Source: a virus. Taken from it: a stretch of DNA of 26,037 nucleotides. Location of the stretch: positions 1 through 26,037 of the IMG/VR virus record IMGVR_UViG_3300025104_000141. One strand, given 5' to 3'. The notes beneath the pieces are model-generated. The model saw nothing but the letters and a program-made list of their open reading frames with translations, had not been told where the DNA came from and did no database searches. Every line of letters starts with the position of its first letter. Position 1 is the first letter of the stretch. The position numbers and the translations under genes are program-made. Below are positions 1 to 5,811 of this stretch, one piece after another.

Positions 1-66
1 GTTGTTCATCGTGCCCCAAAAGCCCCAGGCGTCGTTCTGTGTGGCGGGGATTTGCTTGGTGGTCAT
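1..66 (-). CDS. N-terminus of a small minus-strand protein, cut by the window edge
   Basis: Only the first 22 codons are visible, reading MTTKQIPATQNDAWGFWGTM and then two Asn. The ATG at 66 (minus strand) follows a GGAG-type ribosome binding site about 6 bases upstream. One copy of the repeated leader element (85-140) lies just in front of it. The gene is the most downstream member of the minus-strand accessory cluster and continues to the left. I do not assign a function from so short a piece. The start is well supported by the binding site and by the same leader-to-ATG spacing seen at the neighbouring genes. Confidence 0.6.
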   Translation of the reverse strand, partial: MTTKQIPATQNDAWGFWGTMNN

Positions 67-75
67 TGTTTTCTC

Positions 76-456
76 CTACGGGCTGGTGGTTGCGACACCC
101 GTATGAATGCGCTGTTCGATGTAGAAGCCAAGCGCTTTTTCAATCGAATCGGGCCAGGGCGTGACCCGGATGGTCGTGGGGTCGTAAATCTGCTCGCGCG
201 CACGGGATAGGGCGGCGGAGGCCTTATTGAGAGCTTCTCTCTCCGTCTTTGCACGGACGTGGAACACGACGCAGTCGTGATGATCGGTGGTGCGGATCGC
301 ATTGACTGACCAACGGCGCGAGGGGGCGTCTGGCCTGGTCTTTTGTCGGCCTGTCCCGCCGCACTTGAAGCACACGCCGCCCAGCACGTTGGCGTAATGG
401 GGAAGGCGCCCCTTCCCCTCGCAGCGTGTGCATGGATAGGTTTGGGGCGTCCTCAT
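76..456 (-). CDS. Small zinc-ribbon protein with two CxxCxGxG motifs (DnaJ-like zinc finger)
   Basis: The protein has 126 residues. Near the N-terminus are two DnaJ-type knuckles, CTRCEGKG (Cys9, Cys12) and CFKCGGTG (Cys29, Cys32), which should bind one zinc ion. The rest shows no J domain, so this is not a chaperone of usual build. The ATG at 456 has an AGGAG site, and only 3 bases separate it from the end of the upstream gene at 460, so the two are probably translated together. The last 19 or so residues (ALGFYIEQRIH...) are encoded by a copy of the repeated leader, so the natural C-terminus may have been replaced or extended when the repeat arrived. The zinc site is visible; the molecular role is unknown. 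Confidence 0.75.
   Translation of the reverse strand: MRTPQTYPCTRCEGKGRLPHYANVLGGVCFKCGGTGRQKTRPDAPSRRWSVNAIRTTDHHDCVVFHVRAKTEREALNKASAALSRAREQIYDPTTIRVTPWPDSIEKALGFYIEQRIHTGVATTSP
85..140 (-). repeat. Leader repeat copy R1
   Basis: First of five copies of a ~50-bp element found upstream of minus-strand genes. On the minus strand it contains GCTTGGCTTC, a short variable piece, then GAACAGCGC, then ATTCAT and a CAACCACC stretch. It ends about 20 bases before the ATG at 66. R1 and R2 (762-813) are the closest pair and share an almost identical downstream half (CATACGGGTGTCGCAACCAC). This copy overlaps the 3' end of the coding region at 76-456, and within it GCGCT...AGCGC can pair as an imperfect hairpin. 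Function is unknown; see the findings. Confidence 0.75.
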
Positions 457-459
457 CGC

Positions 460-744
460 TTACTCCTGGTTGGCGGCGCGGGCGACTTCGTGCGCGCGGG
501 CCAGTTCTGCTTGCGCCTCCGCGATCAAGTCCAGGCGCAGGTTGGGCAGGATGTTGCTGGCCAGCTCGTTCAGGAGCCAGTTCATCGTTTTTGCTTGGTC
601 GTAAACCGTTTCGGCTCCTTCAAATCGCTCGGCGTAACGGTCGAGCTCGCGCAAGCTGCGCTCCAGGGTGCTGCGTGCCTGGGCGATGGCCTCGCGGGCG
701 TTGCGTTGGGCGGCGTCGGTCAGGTATTCGCGAGGGGTTTTCAT
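460..744 (-). CDS. Small helical hypothetical protein
   Basis: A 94-residue protein starting MKTPREYLTDAAQRNAREAI. I chose the ATG at 744 because an AAGGAG site sits about 7 bases upstream. The longer reading from 810 would translate the leader repeat R2 and lacks such a site. The sequence is rich in Ala, Arg, Glu and Leu with a heptad-like pattern (for example ARSTLERSLRELDRYAERFE), so it is probably mostly alpha-helical, perhaps coiled coil. It has no Cys, signal peptide or membrane segment. It is followed after 3 bases by the zinc-ribbon gene, so those two probably form a mini-operon. I do not recognise a family. Confidence 0.7.
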   Translation of the reverse strand: MKTPREYLTDAAQRNAREAIAQARSTLERSLRELDRYAERFEGAETVYDQAKTMNWLLNELASNILPNLRLDLIAEAQAELARAHEVARAANQE

Positions 745-761
745 GATGAGGCTCCTTTCGG

Positions 762-813
762 TGGGTGGTTGCGACACCCGTATGAACGCGCTGTTCGATC
801 GAGAAGCCAAGCA
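762..813 (-). repeat. Leader repeat copy R2
   Basis: Second copy of the ~50-bp leader. On the minus strand it reads GCTTGGCTTC, then a variable TCGATC, then GAACAGCGCGTTCATACGGG and CAACCACC. It stops about 17 bases before the ATG at 744, with the AAGGAG binding site lying between. It is nearly identical to R1 over its whole length. Between this copy and the end of the upstream gene at 873 lies a GC-rich hairpin (844-864), so R2 sits at the 5' end of a separate transcription unit. Confidence 0.8.
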
Positions 814-843
814 TCAGATCGTTGATTCATTCCTTTGGGAAAC

Positions 844-864
844 GGCGCGGCTTTAGGCCGCGCC
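844..864 (-). terminator. GC-rich hairpin, probable terminator of the DUF3489 gene
   Basis: The arms 844-851 (GGCGCGGC) and 857-864 (GCCGCGCC) are perfect 8-bp complements around a 5-base loop. The hairpin begins 9 bases past the stop codon of the DUF3489 gene at 873. On the minus strand it is followed by GTTTCCC, a poor T-tract, and on the plus strand by TTTGA. It is therefore a reasonable but weak intrinsic terminator, and its main support is its position between one gene end and the next leader repeat. Confidence 0.5.
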
Positions 865-872
865 TTTGACGA

Positions 873-1421
873 TCACTGAATCCGATAGATGCGCTCGCCG
901 CCCTCGGGTTTCTCCGAGGTGATGGTGAGTCCGAGTTTCTTCTTGAACGCCCCGGCAAAGGTGCCGCGCACCGTGTGCGCCTGCCAGCCGGTGGCCGCGC
1001 AGATCTGGTTGATGGTGGCCCCTTCCGGTCGCTGCAGCATCTGGATCACGGCGGCCTGCTTGCTGTTCTGCCGAGTGCGGGGCTTGCCCTCGACGCCCAC
1101 CTTGAGCAGGCGCTTGGCCGCTTCCTGTTTCTCTTGCGCCCAGTTGGCCTCTGCGGCCGACACGGCGGCCTCGACCTCGGGATCGGGGTGGAGGGTGGCC
1201 GACGTCGGCCGGGCGCGCCCCAGGGCGTCGTAGCCCTCGGCGGCGACGAACCAGTCGGTGCTGTCGCGGGTGATCAGGGCCTTGTTGAACAGACCCTCCA
1301 GCACCTTGGTGCGGGCACCGCCCTTGATGTTGTCGGGGAACCATTCGATCTTGCCGTCGGTGTGTTCGATGGCGTAGGCGAGGATGGCGTGCTGGGCCGG
1401 GGTCAGTTGGATGGGTGTCAT
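873..1421 (-). CDS. DUF3489 family protein
   Basis: A 182-residue protein beginning MTPIQLTPAQHAILAYAIEH. The ATG at 1421 follows a GAAGGAG site. The N-terminal ~60 residues look like a winged-helix-type fold (HAILAYAIEHTDGKIEWFPDNIKGGARTK, given here only as a pattern of helices and a turn). The C-terminal ~65 residues match what I recall of DUF3489: ATINQICAATGWQAHTVRG, then GAFKKKLGL and a final GERIYRI. This domain resembles a small helix-turn-helix with a wing, so DNA binding is plausible but not shown. The middle is an Ala/Glu/Lys-rich linker. The gene has its own leader repeat (R3) and its own downstream hairpin, so it looks like a self-contained unit. The family call is from memory of its motifs. 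Confidence 0.8.
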   Translation of the reverse strand: MTPIQLTPAQHAILAYAIEHTDGKIEWFPDNIKGGARTKVLEGLFNKALITRDSTDWFVAAEGYDALGRARPTSATLHPDPEVEAAVSAAEANWAQEKQEAAKRLLKVGVEGKPRTRQNSKQAAVIQMLQRPEGATINQICAATGWQAHTVRGTFAGAFKKKLGLTITSEKPEGGERIYRIQ

Positions 1422-1437
1422 TTGATGCTCCTTCATA

Positions 1438-1488
1438 GTGGTTGATGGTGTGGTCATGAACGCGCTGTTTCCGAGTGAAGCCAAGCGC
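1438..1488 (-). repeat. Leader repeat copy R3
   Basis: Third copy of the leader. On the minus strand it reads AGCGCTTGGCTTC, a variable ACTCG, then GAAACAGCGCGTTCATGACC and a CATCAACCACTA end. It stops about 17 bases before the ATG at 1421. Compared with R1 and R2 its downstream half carries CACACCATCAACCAC, similar to R4 and R5, so the five copies fall into two subtypes. AGCGCT and AGCGC flank the variable centre and could pair. Confidence 0.75.
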
Positions 1489-1502
1489 TATTCGCTTCTT
1501 TT

Positions 1503-1691
1503 TCAGTCCTGCTTCGCGGCCTGCCGGCCTGCCTCGTAGGCCGCCATCAGGGCACTCTTGATGCCCCAGACGCTGACCTCGTGGAAGTCCAGCCGGTCGC
1601 TGTTGCGGGTTTCCAGGGTTTCGATGAACAGGTGATCGAGCGCGATCTGCTGCATCTGCTGGTCGAGGGTTTGGGCGACTTGCTTGGTCAT
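1503..1691 (-). CDS. DUF6900 family small protein
   Basis: A 62-residue protein with the motifs HLFIETLETRNSDRLDFHEV and a C-terminal AALxAAYEAGR-like helix (ALMAAYEAGRQAAKQD). These match my recollection of DUF6900, a family of short proteins in proteobacterial accessory regions with no known role. The ATG at 1691 lies behind an AAGGAAA site. A longer reading from 1784 would translate leader R4 and is less likely. No Cys, membrane segment or signal peptide is present. It lies between leader R4 and leader R3 with no obvious terminator, so some transcripts may continue into the DUF3489 gene. The family call is from memory and not tested by alignment. Confidence 0.75.
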   Translation of the reverse strand: MTKQVAQTLDQQMQQIALDHLFIETLETRNSDRLDFHEVSVWGIKSALMAAYEAGRQAAKQD

Positions 1692-1707
1692 GGTCGTTTC
1701 CTTGGGT

Positions 1708-1760
1708 TGGTGTTGATGGCGATTGCATTCAGGCGCTGTTCGAGCCGGAAGCCAAGCTCT
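1708..1760 (-). repeat. Leader repeat copy R4
   Basis: Fourth copy and the most diverged in its 3' half. The minus strand reads GAGCTTGGCTTC, variable CGGCTC, GAACAGCGCC, then TGAATGCAATCGCCATCAAC. The usual CGTTCAT is changed to CCTGAAT. It ends about 17 bases before the ATG at 1691. Read as codons in the frame shared by all copies (LGF..EQR), this copy runs to a TGA that overlaps the gene's ATG (ATGA), the only copy to do so. Confidence 0.7.
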
Positions 1761-1780
1761 TTCTGCCTGGCTTCGCCGAT

Positions 1781-2050
1781 TCATTTGCGTCCTGCCTTGA
1801 GTGATTGGATGCCCTCGTGGGCAAGCGTCAGGGCTGCGGTCTGAAACGCGATGTGCGCCACTCCGGGCGCATCCTTTGCGTCATCGATCAACTCGTCGAT
1901 CACCGACCTTGACTTGGCGCGCATCGCCGCGCAGGCGGCATCGAGTTCCGTGGTGCTCGCAGTGCGCACTTCCGGATAAAGGCGTACCAGCAGGGTTAGG
2001 GCGGTATCGGCCAGTTTCTTGCCAAGGGTGTCCAGTTTGTCTGCGTACAT
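1781..2050 (-). CDS. Hypothetical 89-residue helical protein
   Basis: The protein starts MYADKLDTLGKKLADTALTL at the ATG at 2050, behind a GGGAG site. A longer frame from 2113 would translate leader R5 and is rejected. The sequence is mainly Ala/Leu-rich helices (LADTALTLLVRLYPEV, AACAAMRAKSRSVIDELIDD and AHIAFQTAALTLAHEGIQSL) with one Cys and no membrane-length hydrophobic run. It is the first gene of the minus-strand cluster, diverging from the terminase genes, with leader R5 upstream. I do not recognise a family and propose no function. Confidence 0.65.
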   Translation of the reverse strand: MYADKLDTLGKKLADTALTLLVRLYPEVRTASTTELDAACAAMRAKSRSVIDELIDDAKDAPGVAHIAFQTAALTLAHEGIQSLKAGRK

Positions 2051-2066
2051 GTTTGTCTCCCGCAAT

Positions 2067-2117
2067 GTGGTTGATGGTGATGGCATGAACGCGCTTCTGT
2101 GGAGGAAAGCCAAGCTC
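2067..2117 (-). repeat. Leader repeat copy R5
   Basis: Fifth copy, the outermost. The minus strand reads AGAGCTTGGCTTT, variable CCTCCA, CAGAAGCGCGTTCATGCC, then ATCACCATCAACCACA. It ends about 17 bases before the ATG at 2050. The rest of the divergent intergenic region (2118-2163) is only about 46 bases long, and I see no convincing -35/-10 pair for the plus-strand terminase operon there. Confidence 0.75.
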
Positions 2118-2163
2118 TGAATCGCGACGTTGGAGAACCTCTGCGATGGGCTTGATGTAGATC

Positions 2164-2700
2164 ATGGGTCTGTCGATACGCGCTTACGCCCGGCATCGCG
2201 GCGTCTCTCACGTGGCGGTCAAGAAGGCGATCGATACCGGGCGCATCACGCTGGAGGCCGACGGCACGATCGACCCTGTGCGGGCCGATGCGCAGTGGGC
2301 GAAGAACACCGTCTATCCGCGCACCGCCGCCCCTCCGAAGTCCTCGCCCAGCGCCCGCGCGCCCGAGGAGGGTGGCGTGAGCATGCCTGCTGGGCTGGGC
2401 ACGGGCAGTGCCACCTTGCTGCAGGCGCGCACTCTCAACGAGGTGCTCAAGGCCAAGATCCGGCAGGTGGAACTGGCCGAGAAGAAGGACGAGCTGGTCG
2501 ACCGTGCGCGTGCGATCGCTCACGTTTACAAGCTCGCGCGGGCCGAGCGCGACGCGTGGCTGAACTGGCCAAGCCGCGCAGCACCCATGCTGGCCGCCAG
2601 GTTCGGCATCGACGAGCATGAGCTGCACGTGGCGCTTGACGCTGCGGTGCGCGTGCATCTGGAAGAACTGGGCGAGTCTGTACCGAAGGTGGATGGATGA
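2164..2700 (+). CDS. Terminase small subunit (Nu1-like)
   Basis: A 178-residue DNA-packaging protein. It should bind the phage packaging site and hand the DNA to the large subunit. The N-terminus SIRAYARHRGVSHVAVKKAI followed by DTGRI is a winged helix-turn-helix like that of lambda gpNu1. Residues ~78-118 (TLLQARTLNEVLKAKIRQVE and onward) form a probable coiled coil for oligomerisation. The remainder is helical and probably contacts the large subunit. The start at 2164 places the HTH at the very N-terminus as usual, though the ribosome binding site is weak. The stop overlaps the large-subunit start (ATGATGG at 2697). It is the first gene of the plus-strand late operon, diverging from the accessory cluster. 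Confidence 0.85.
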   Translation: MGLSIRAYARHRGVSHVAVKKAIDTGRITLEADGTIDPVRADAQWAKNTVYPRTAAPPKSSPSARAPEEGGVSMPAGLGTGSATLLQARTLNEVLKAKIRQVELAEKKDELVDRARAIAHVYKLARAERDAWLNWPSRAAPMLAARFGIDEHELHVALDAAVRVHLEELGESVPKVDG

Positions 2701-4670
2701 TGGCCGACGACTACGAAGGGGCGCTCGAGATCGAACGCGCCTGGCGCGAAGGGCTGCGGCCAGATCCGCGTCTGACCGTATCCGAATGGGCCGAGCGCTA
2801 CCGGATGCTCTCGACCAAGGAATCGGCCGAGCCCGGGCGCTGGCGCAATGCGCGCACGCCCTACCTGCGCGAGATCATGGACTGCCTGTCGCCCACGTCA
2901 CCCGTGGAGCGGGTGGTGCTCATGAAAGGGGCGCAGGTGGGCGGCACGGAACTGGGCTTGAACTGGGTGGGCTACGCCATCCATCACGCGCCCGGCCCGA
3001 TGATGATCGTCTGGCCAACGACCGAGATGGCGCAGAGGAACTCCAAGCACCGCATCGATCCCCTCATCGAGGAGTCGCCGGTGCTCAAAGACATCATCGC
3101 GCCGGCGAGGAGCCGGGACTCCGGCAACACCGTGCTGATGAAGGAGTTTCGCGGCGGCGTGCTGGTGATGACCGGGGCCAACTCGGCGGTGGGCCTGCGC
3201 TCGATGCCGGTGCGCTACCTCTTCCTCGACGAAGTGGATGCCTATCCGCTGGACGTCGATGGCGAGGGGGATGCGATCCACCTGGCCGAAGCGCGCACCC
3301 GGACGTTCGCGCGGCGCAAGATTCTGCTGGTGTCCACGCCGACCATCGCGGGGGCGAGCATCATCGAGCGGGAGTTCGAGGCATCCGACCAGCGCCGCTA
3401 CTTCGTGCCGTGTCCGCATTGCGGTCACCGCCAGTGGTTGCGGTTCGAGCGGTTGCGCTGGGATCGTGGGCAGCCGGACACCGCCGCCTATCTTTGCGAG
3501 GGCTGCGATACGGCGATTGCCGAGCATCACAAACCCCGGATGCTGGAACTTGGGGAATGGGTGGCGCAAGGCACCGGCACGAGCGCCGGGTTTCACCTCT
3601 CCAGCCTCTACAGCCCCTGGCGCAAGTGGCGCGAGATTGCGGCATCGTGGGAGAAGGCCGCCATGTCGGAGAGCCGCTCGGCGGCGATCATCAAGGCATT
3701 CAAGAATTCGGAACTGGGCGAGACCTGGGTCGAGGAAGGCGAAGCTCCCGACTGGCAGCGCCTGCTGGAGCGGCGTGAGGACTACACCATCGGCAGCGTG
3801 CCTGCGGGCGGCCTGCTGCTGACGGCTGGAGCCGACGTGCAGAAGGATCGCATCGAAGTCTCCATCTGGGCTTTCGGGCGTGGCAAGACATCCTGGTTGA
3901 TCGAGCATCGGGTACTGATGGGCGACACGGCGCGTGACGACGTGTGGCAGCGGCTGAAGGGACTGCTGGATGAGACCTGGACGCGCTCCAGGGGCTCGAA
4001 GACCGTGCAGATGCCGCTTGCGCGGCTGGCAATCGATACAGGCTTCGCCACACAGGAAGCCTATGCCTTCGTGCGGGCTTGCCGTGATCTGCGCGTGATG
4101 GCAGTCAAAGGCGTGGCACGCGGTGCTGCGTTGATTGGTACCCCGACGGCGGTCGATGTCACCCATGCTGGAAAGAAGCTGCGCCGTGGCATCAAGGTCT
4201 ACAGCGTGGCGGTCGGCATCGCCAAGCTGGAGCTCTACAACAACTTGCGCAAGCAGGTGGAAATCGAAGTCGATGAAGACGATCCAGAAATCGAAATCAT
4301 GAGCTACCCACATGGCTACGTGCATCTGCCGAAGGTCGATGCCGAGTATCTGCAGCAGTTGTGCGCCGAGCAGCTGGTGACCCGGCGTGACCGCAACGGT
4401 TATCCAGTGCGCGAGTGGCAGAAGATGCGCGAACGCAATGAGGCCCTCGACTGCTACGTGTATGCCCGCGCGGCGGCGAGTGCCGCCGGTCTCGACCGCT
4501 TCGAGGAGCGGCACTGGCGCGAACTGGAACGACAGATCGGACTCTCGCCCCCCGGAGACCCCGATCCGCCGATCGAACAACCCACTGAGGCCACCCAACG
4601 CGGTGGCCTCGATGTTTCTGGAACACCGAGAACAGGCCGGCGCGTGATTCGTAGCCGCTGGTTCAACTGA
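2697..4670 (+). CDS. terL: Terminase large subunit, lambda gpA family
   Basis: A 657-residue packaging motor ATPase and nuclease. Visible motifs are a Walker-A-like MKGAQVGGTE (76-85), a Walker B YLFLDEVD (174-181, catalytic Glu179), a coupling-type STPT (213-216), and a zinc ribbon with Cys239, Cys242, Cys267 and Cys270. The RNase-H-like nuclease has TAGADVQKDRIEV (Asp380), LAIDTGF (Asp447) and a late NEALDCYVY Asp. Length and order fit the lambda gpA (GpA) family. That family typically cuts cohesive ends, but cos versus headful packaging cannot be decided here. The C-terminus ends RRVIRSRWFN. A perfect 9-bp hairpin (4587-4610) lies inside the last 30 codons. The start overlaps the small-subunit stop, so translation is coupled. 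Confidence 0.95.
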   Translation: MMADDYEGALEIERAWREGLRPDPRLTVSEWAERYRMLSTKESAEPGRWRNARTPYLREIMDCLSPTSPVERVVLMKGAQVGGTELGLNWVGYAIHHAPGPMMIVWPTTEMAQRNSKHRIDPLIEESPVLKDIIAPARSRDSGNTVLMKEFRGGVLVMTGANSAVGLRSMPVRYLFLDEVDAYPLDVDGEGDAIHLAEARTRTFARRKILLVSTPTIAGASIIEREFEASDQRRYFVPCPHCGHRQWLRFERLRWDRGQPDTAAYLCEGCDTAIAEHHKPRMLELGEWVAQGTGTSAGFHLSSLYSPWRKWREIAASWEKAAMSESRSAAIIKAFKNSELGETWVEEGEAPDWQRLLERREDYTIGSVPAGGLLLTAGADVQKDRIEVSIWAFGRGKTSWLIEHRVLMGDTARDDVWQRLKGLLDETWTRSRGSKTVQMPLARLAIDTGFATQEAYAFVRACRDLRVMAVKGVARGAALIGTPTAVDVTHAGKKLRRGIKVYSVAVGIAKLELYNNLRKQVEIEVDEDDPEIEIMSYPHGYVHLPKVDAEYLQQLCAEQLVTRRDRNGYPVREWQKMRERNEALDCYVYARAAASAAGLDRFEERHWRELERQIGLSPPGDPDPPIEQPTEATQRGGLDVSGTPRTGRRVIRSRWFN

Positions 4671-4696
4671 TCACACCACCACTGGAGAACTCCACC

Positions 4697-5188
4697 ATGA
4701 GCTTGCAAACCCAACTCAACAGCTTCGTCCTGCGCGTCGCGGAGGAATTCAACATCGTCAAGGGCCGCACCGGCGTGCTCTCGGCGCTCACCACCACCGA
4801 CAAGTCGAGCCTGGTCGCGGCGATCAACGAACTGAAGGCCGCCATCCTGACCGCGGTGGCCATCGACGATCTGCAGGTATCGACGACGACCACGTATTCG
4901 TCGAACAAAGTGGTCACCTTGCTGGATGCGCTGAAGGCCGACATCCTGGGTGGCGCCGATCCCGCCTACGACACCCTGCTTGAACTTCAGCAGGCACTGC
5001 AGAACGACCAGACCGGCATCGCCGCGCTGACCGCTGCCATCGACAAGCGTGTGCGCTTCGACGCCGCGCAAACGCTGACGGTGCCCGAGCAACAGCAGGC
5101 CCGCGACAACATCGGCGCGGTCGCCGCGACTGACATTGGCGATACCACCACCGATTTCGTGGCGATCTTCAACGCCGCCCTGGTGTAA
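4697..5188 (+). CDS. Fibre-like structural protein between terminase and portal
   Basis: A 163-residue protein. The segment TTTDKSSLVAAINELKAAI (~31-50) and the later LTVPEQQQARDNIGA (~131-145) are motifs often seen in phage tail or head fibre proteins, where they form trimeric helical or beta-rich shafts. There is no Cys, signal or membrane segment. The ATG at 4697 follows a GGAG site. The stop at 5186-5188 is immediately followed by the next gene, which looks like a fibre tip, so the pair may be shaft and tip of one virion appendage. The position next to the head genes, far from the tail tip, allows a head fibre as well as a tail fibre. The precise role is inference. Confidence 0.6.
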   Translation: MSLQTQLNSFVLRVAEEFNIVKGRTGVLSALTTTDKSSLVAAINELKAAILTAVAIDDLQVSTTTTYSSNKVVTLLDALKADILGGADPAYDTLLELQQALQNDQTGIAALTAAIDKRVRFDAAQTLTVPEQQQARDNIGAVAATDIGDTTTDFVAIFNAALV

Positions 5189-5584
5189 GTGATGAGCCTC
5201 GTCGCGCAACTGTCGGCGCTTGCTACCCGCATCGGCACCGAGATCAAGGGATTGATTCGCCCAGACCACCCCGGTCTGGCCAGGGCCTGGGCGAATTTCG
5301 GCTACGTCGGCAGCACGGTCGACTTGCGAGCGGCGCACAACGTGGCGTCCATATCGCGCCTCGCCGCAGGTCGGTACCGCATCACCTTCGCTACCCCCTT
5401 CGCCGATACGGATTACTGCTGGGTCGCCACGGGCAGGAGCAATACCGCAACCGGCACGATTCGCTTTGCGGCGGCGCGATCTACCACCGACGGGAAGACG
5501 ACTACGACACTCGACATCGTGTGTGTCACCAGTGCCGGCTCGCTAGCCGACACCACGGAAATCAACGTGGTGGTCTATCGATGA
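5189..5584 (+). CDS. Fibre-tip-like protein, possible receptor or surface binding
   Basis: A 131-residue protein starting at GTG 5189 or, equally likely, ATG 5192. The stretch ISRLAAGRYRITFATPFADT and a following YCWVATGR resemble the C-terminal beta-rich domain at the end of many tail fibres, where a polypeptide reads back and forth in short strands. The end is also beta-rich (TTLDIVCVTSAGS and EINVVVYR). It follows directly on the fibre-like gene with no gap and overlaps the gpW-like gene by 4 bases (ATGA). A small surface domain carried by the upstream shaft is the simplest reading. A decoration protein on the head is the alternative. No enzyme motif is visible. Confidence 0.55.
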   Translation: MMSLVAQLSALATRIGTEIKGLIRPDHPGLARAWANFGYVGSTVDLRAAHNVASISRLAAGRYRITFATPFADTDYCWVATGRSNTATGTIRFAAARSTTDGKTTTTLDIVCVTSAGSLADTTEINVVVYR

Positions 5585-5811
5585 GCGCGCCGACCTATAC
5601 CGAAGCACAGTTGCAGGCCCTGCGCGACGCGCTCACCAAGGGCGAAAAGCGCGTGACCTTCGGCGAAAAGACCGTCGAGTACCGCACTGTCGACGAACTG
5701 AAGCAGGCGATTCGCCAGGTCGAGGCCGCGATGCACAAGGATGCCGTGTCCACCGGACTGTATCCGCGCGCACCGCGGCAGATTCGCGTGACCACCGGGA
5801 AGGGATTCTGA
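5581..5811 (+). CDS. gpW-like head-tail connector protein
   Basis: A 76-residue protein. The core reads LQALRDALTKGEKRVTFGEK, a short beta hairpin, then VDELKQAIRQVEA. This helix-hairpin-helix build and size match lambda gpW, which plugs the portal after packaging and prepares it for tail joining. The ATG at 5581 overlaps the upstream stop (ATGA), and the TGA at 5809-5811 overlaps the portal start (TGATG). In lambda, W likewise lies between terminase A and portal B, so position supports the call. The start is chosen by that overlap; a longer reading from 5521 would run inside the fibre-tip gene. Confidence 0.8.
   Translation: MSAPTYTEAQLQALRDALTKGEKRVTFGEKTVEYRTVDELKQAIRQVEAAMHKDAVSTGLYPRAPRQIRVTTGKGF

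Noticed and set aside
853-1728. Single long minus-strand frame spanning the DUF3489 and DUF6900 genes
   Set aside because: It begins at a frame unrelated to either family, has no good ribosome binding site and gives an Arg/Pro/His-rich shadow sequence. The two separate genes have better starts and family motifs.
85-2117. The repeats as integron attC sites
   Set aside because: All genes point the same way and are separated by repeats, but I could not find the GTTRRRY / RYYYAAC core pairs or the long inverted structure, and the repeats lie 5' of the genes close to the ribosome binding site.
2118-2163. Promoter for the terminase operon (TTGGAG at 2130 with a box 17 bases on)
   Set aside because: The candidate -10 (TGATGT) matches the consensus poorly and would leave almost no leader before the start codon.
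1881-2165. Minus-strand frame running through leader R5
   Set aside because: It overlaps the 1781-2050 gene in another frame, lacks a binding site and turns Arg-rich after the repeat.
2898-4598. Minus-strand open frame opposite terminase
   Set aside because: Shadow of the terminase large subunit, whose motifs are clear in the plus frame.
4587-4610. Perfect 9-bp hairpin near the terminase end as a terminator
   Set aside because: Arms GAGGCCACC and GGTGGCCTC are perfect, but they lie inside the coding region, have only TTT after them, and the C-terminal residues beyond (RRVIRSRWFN) look like a normal family ending.
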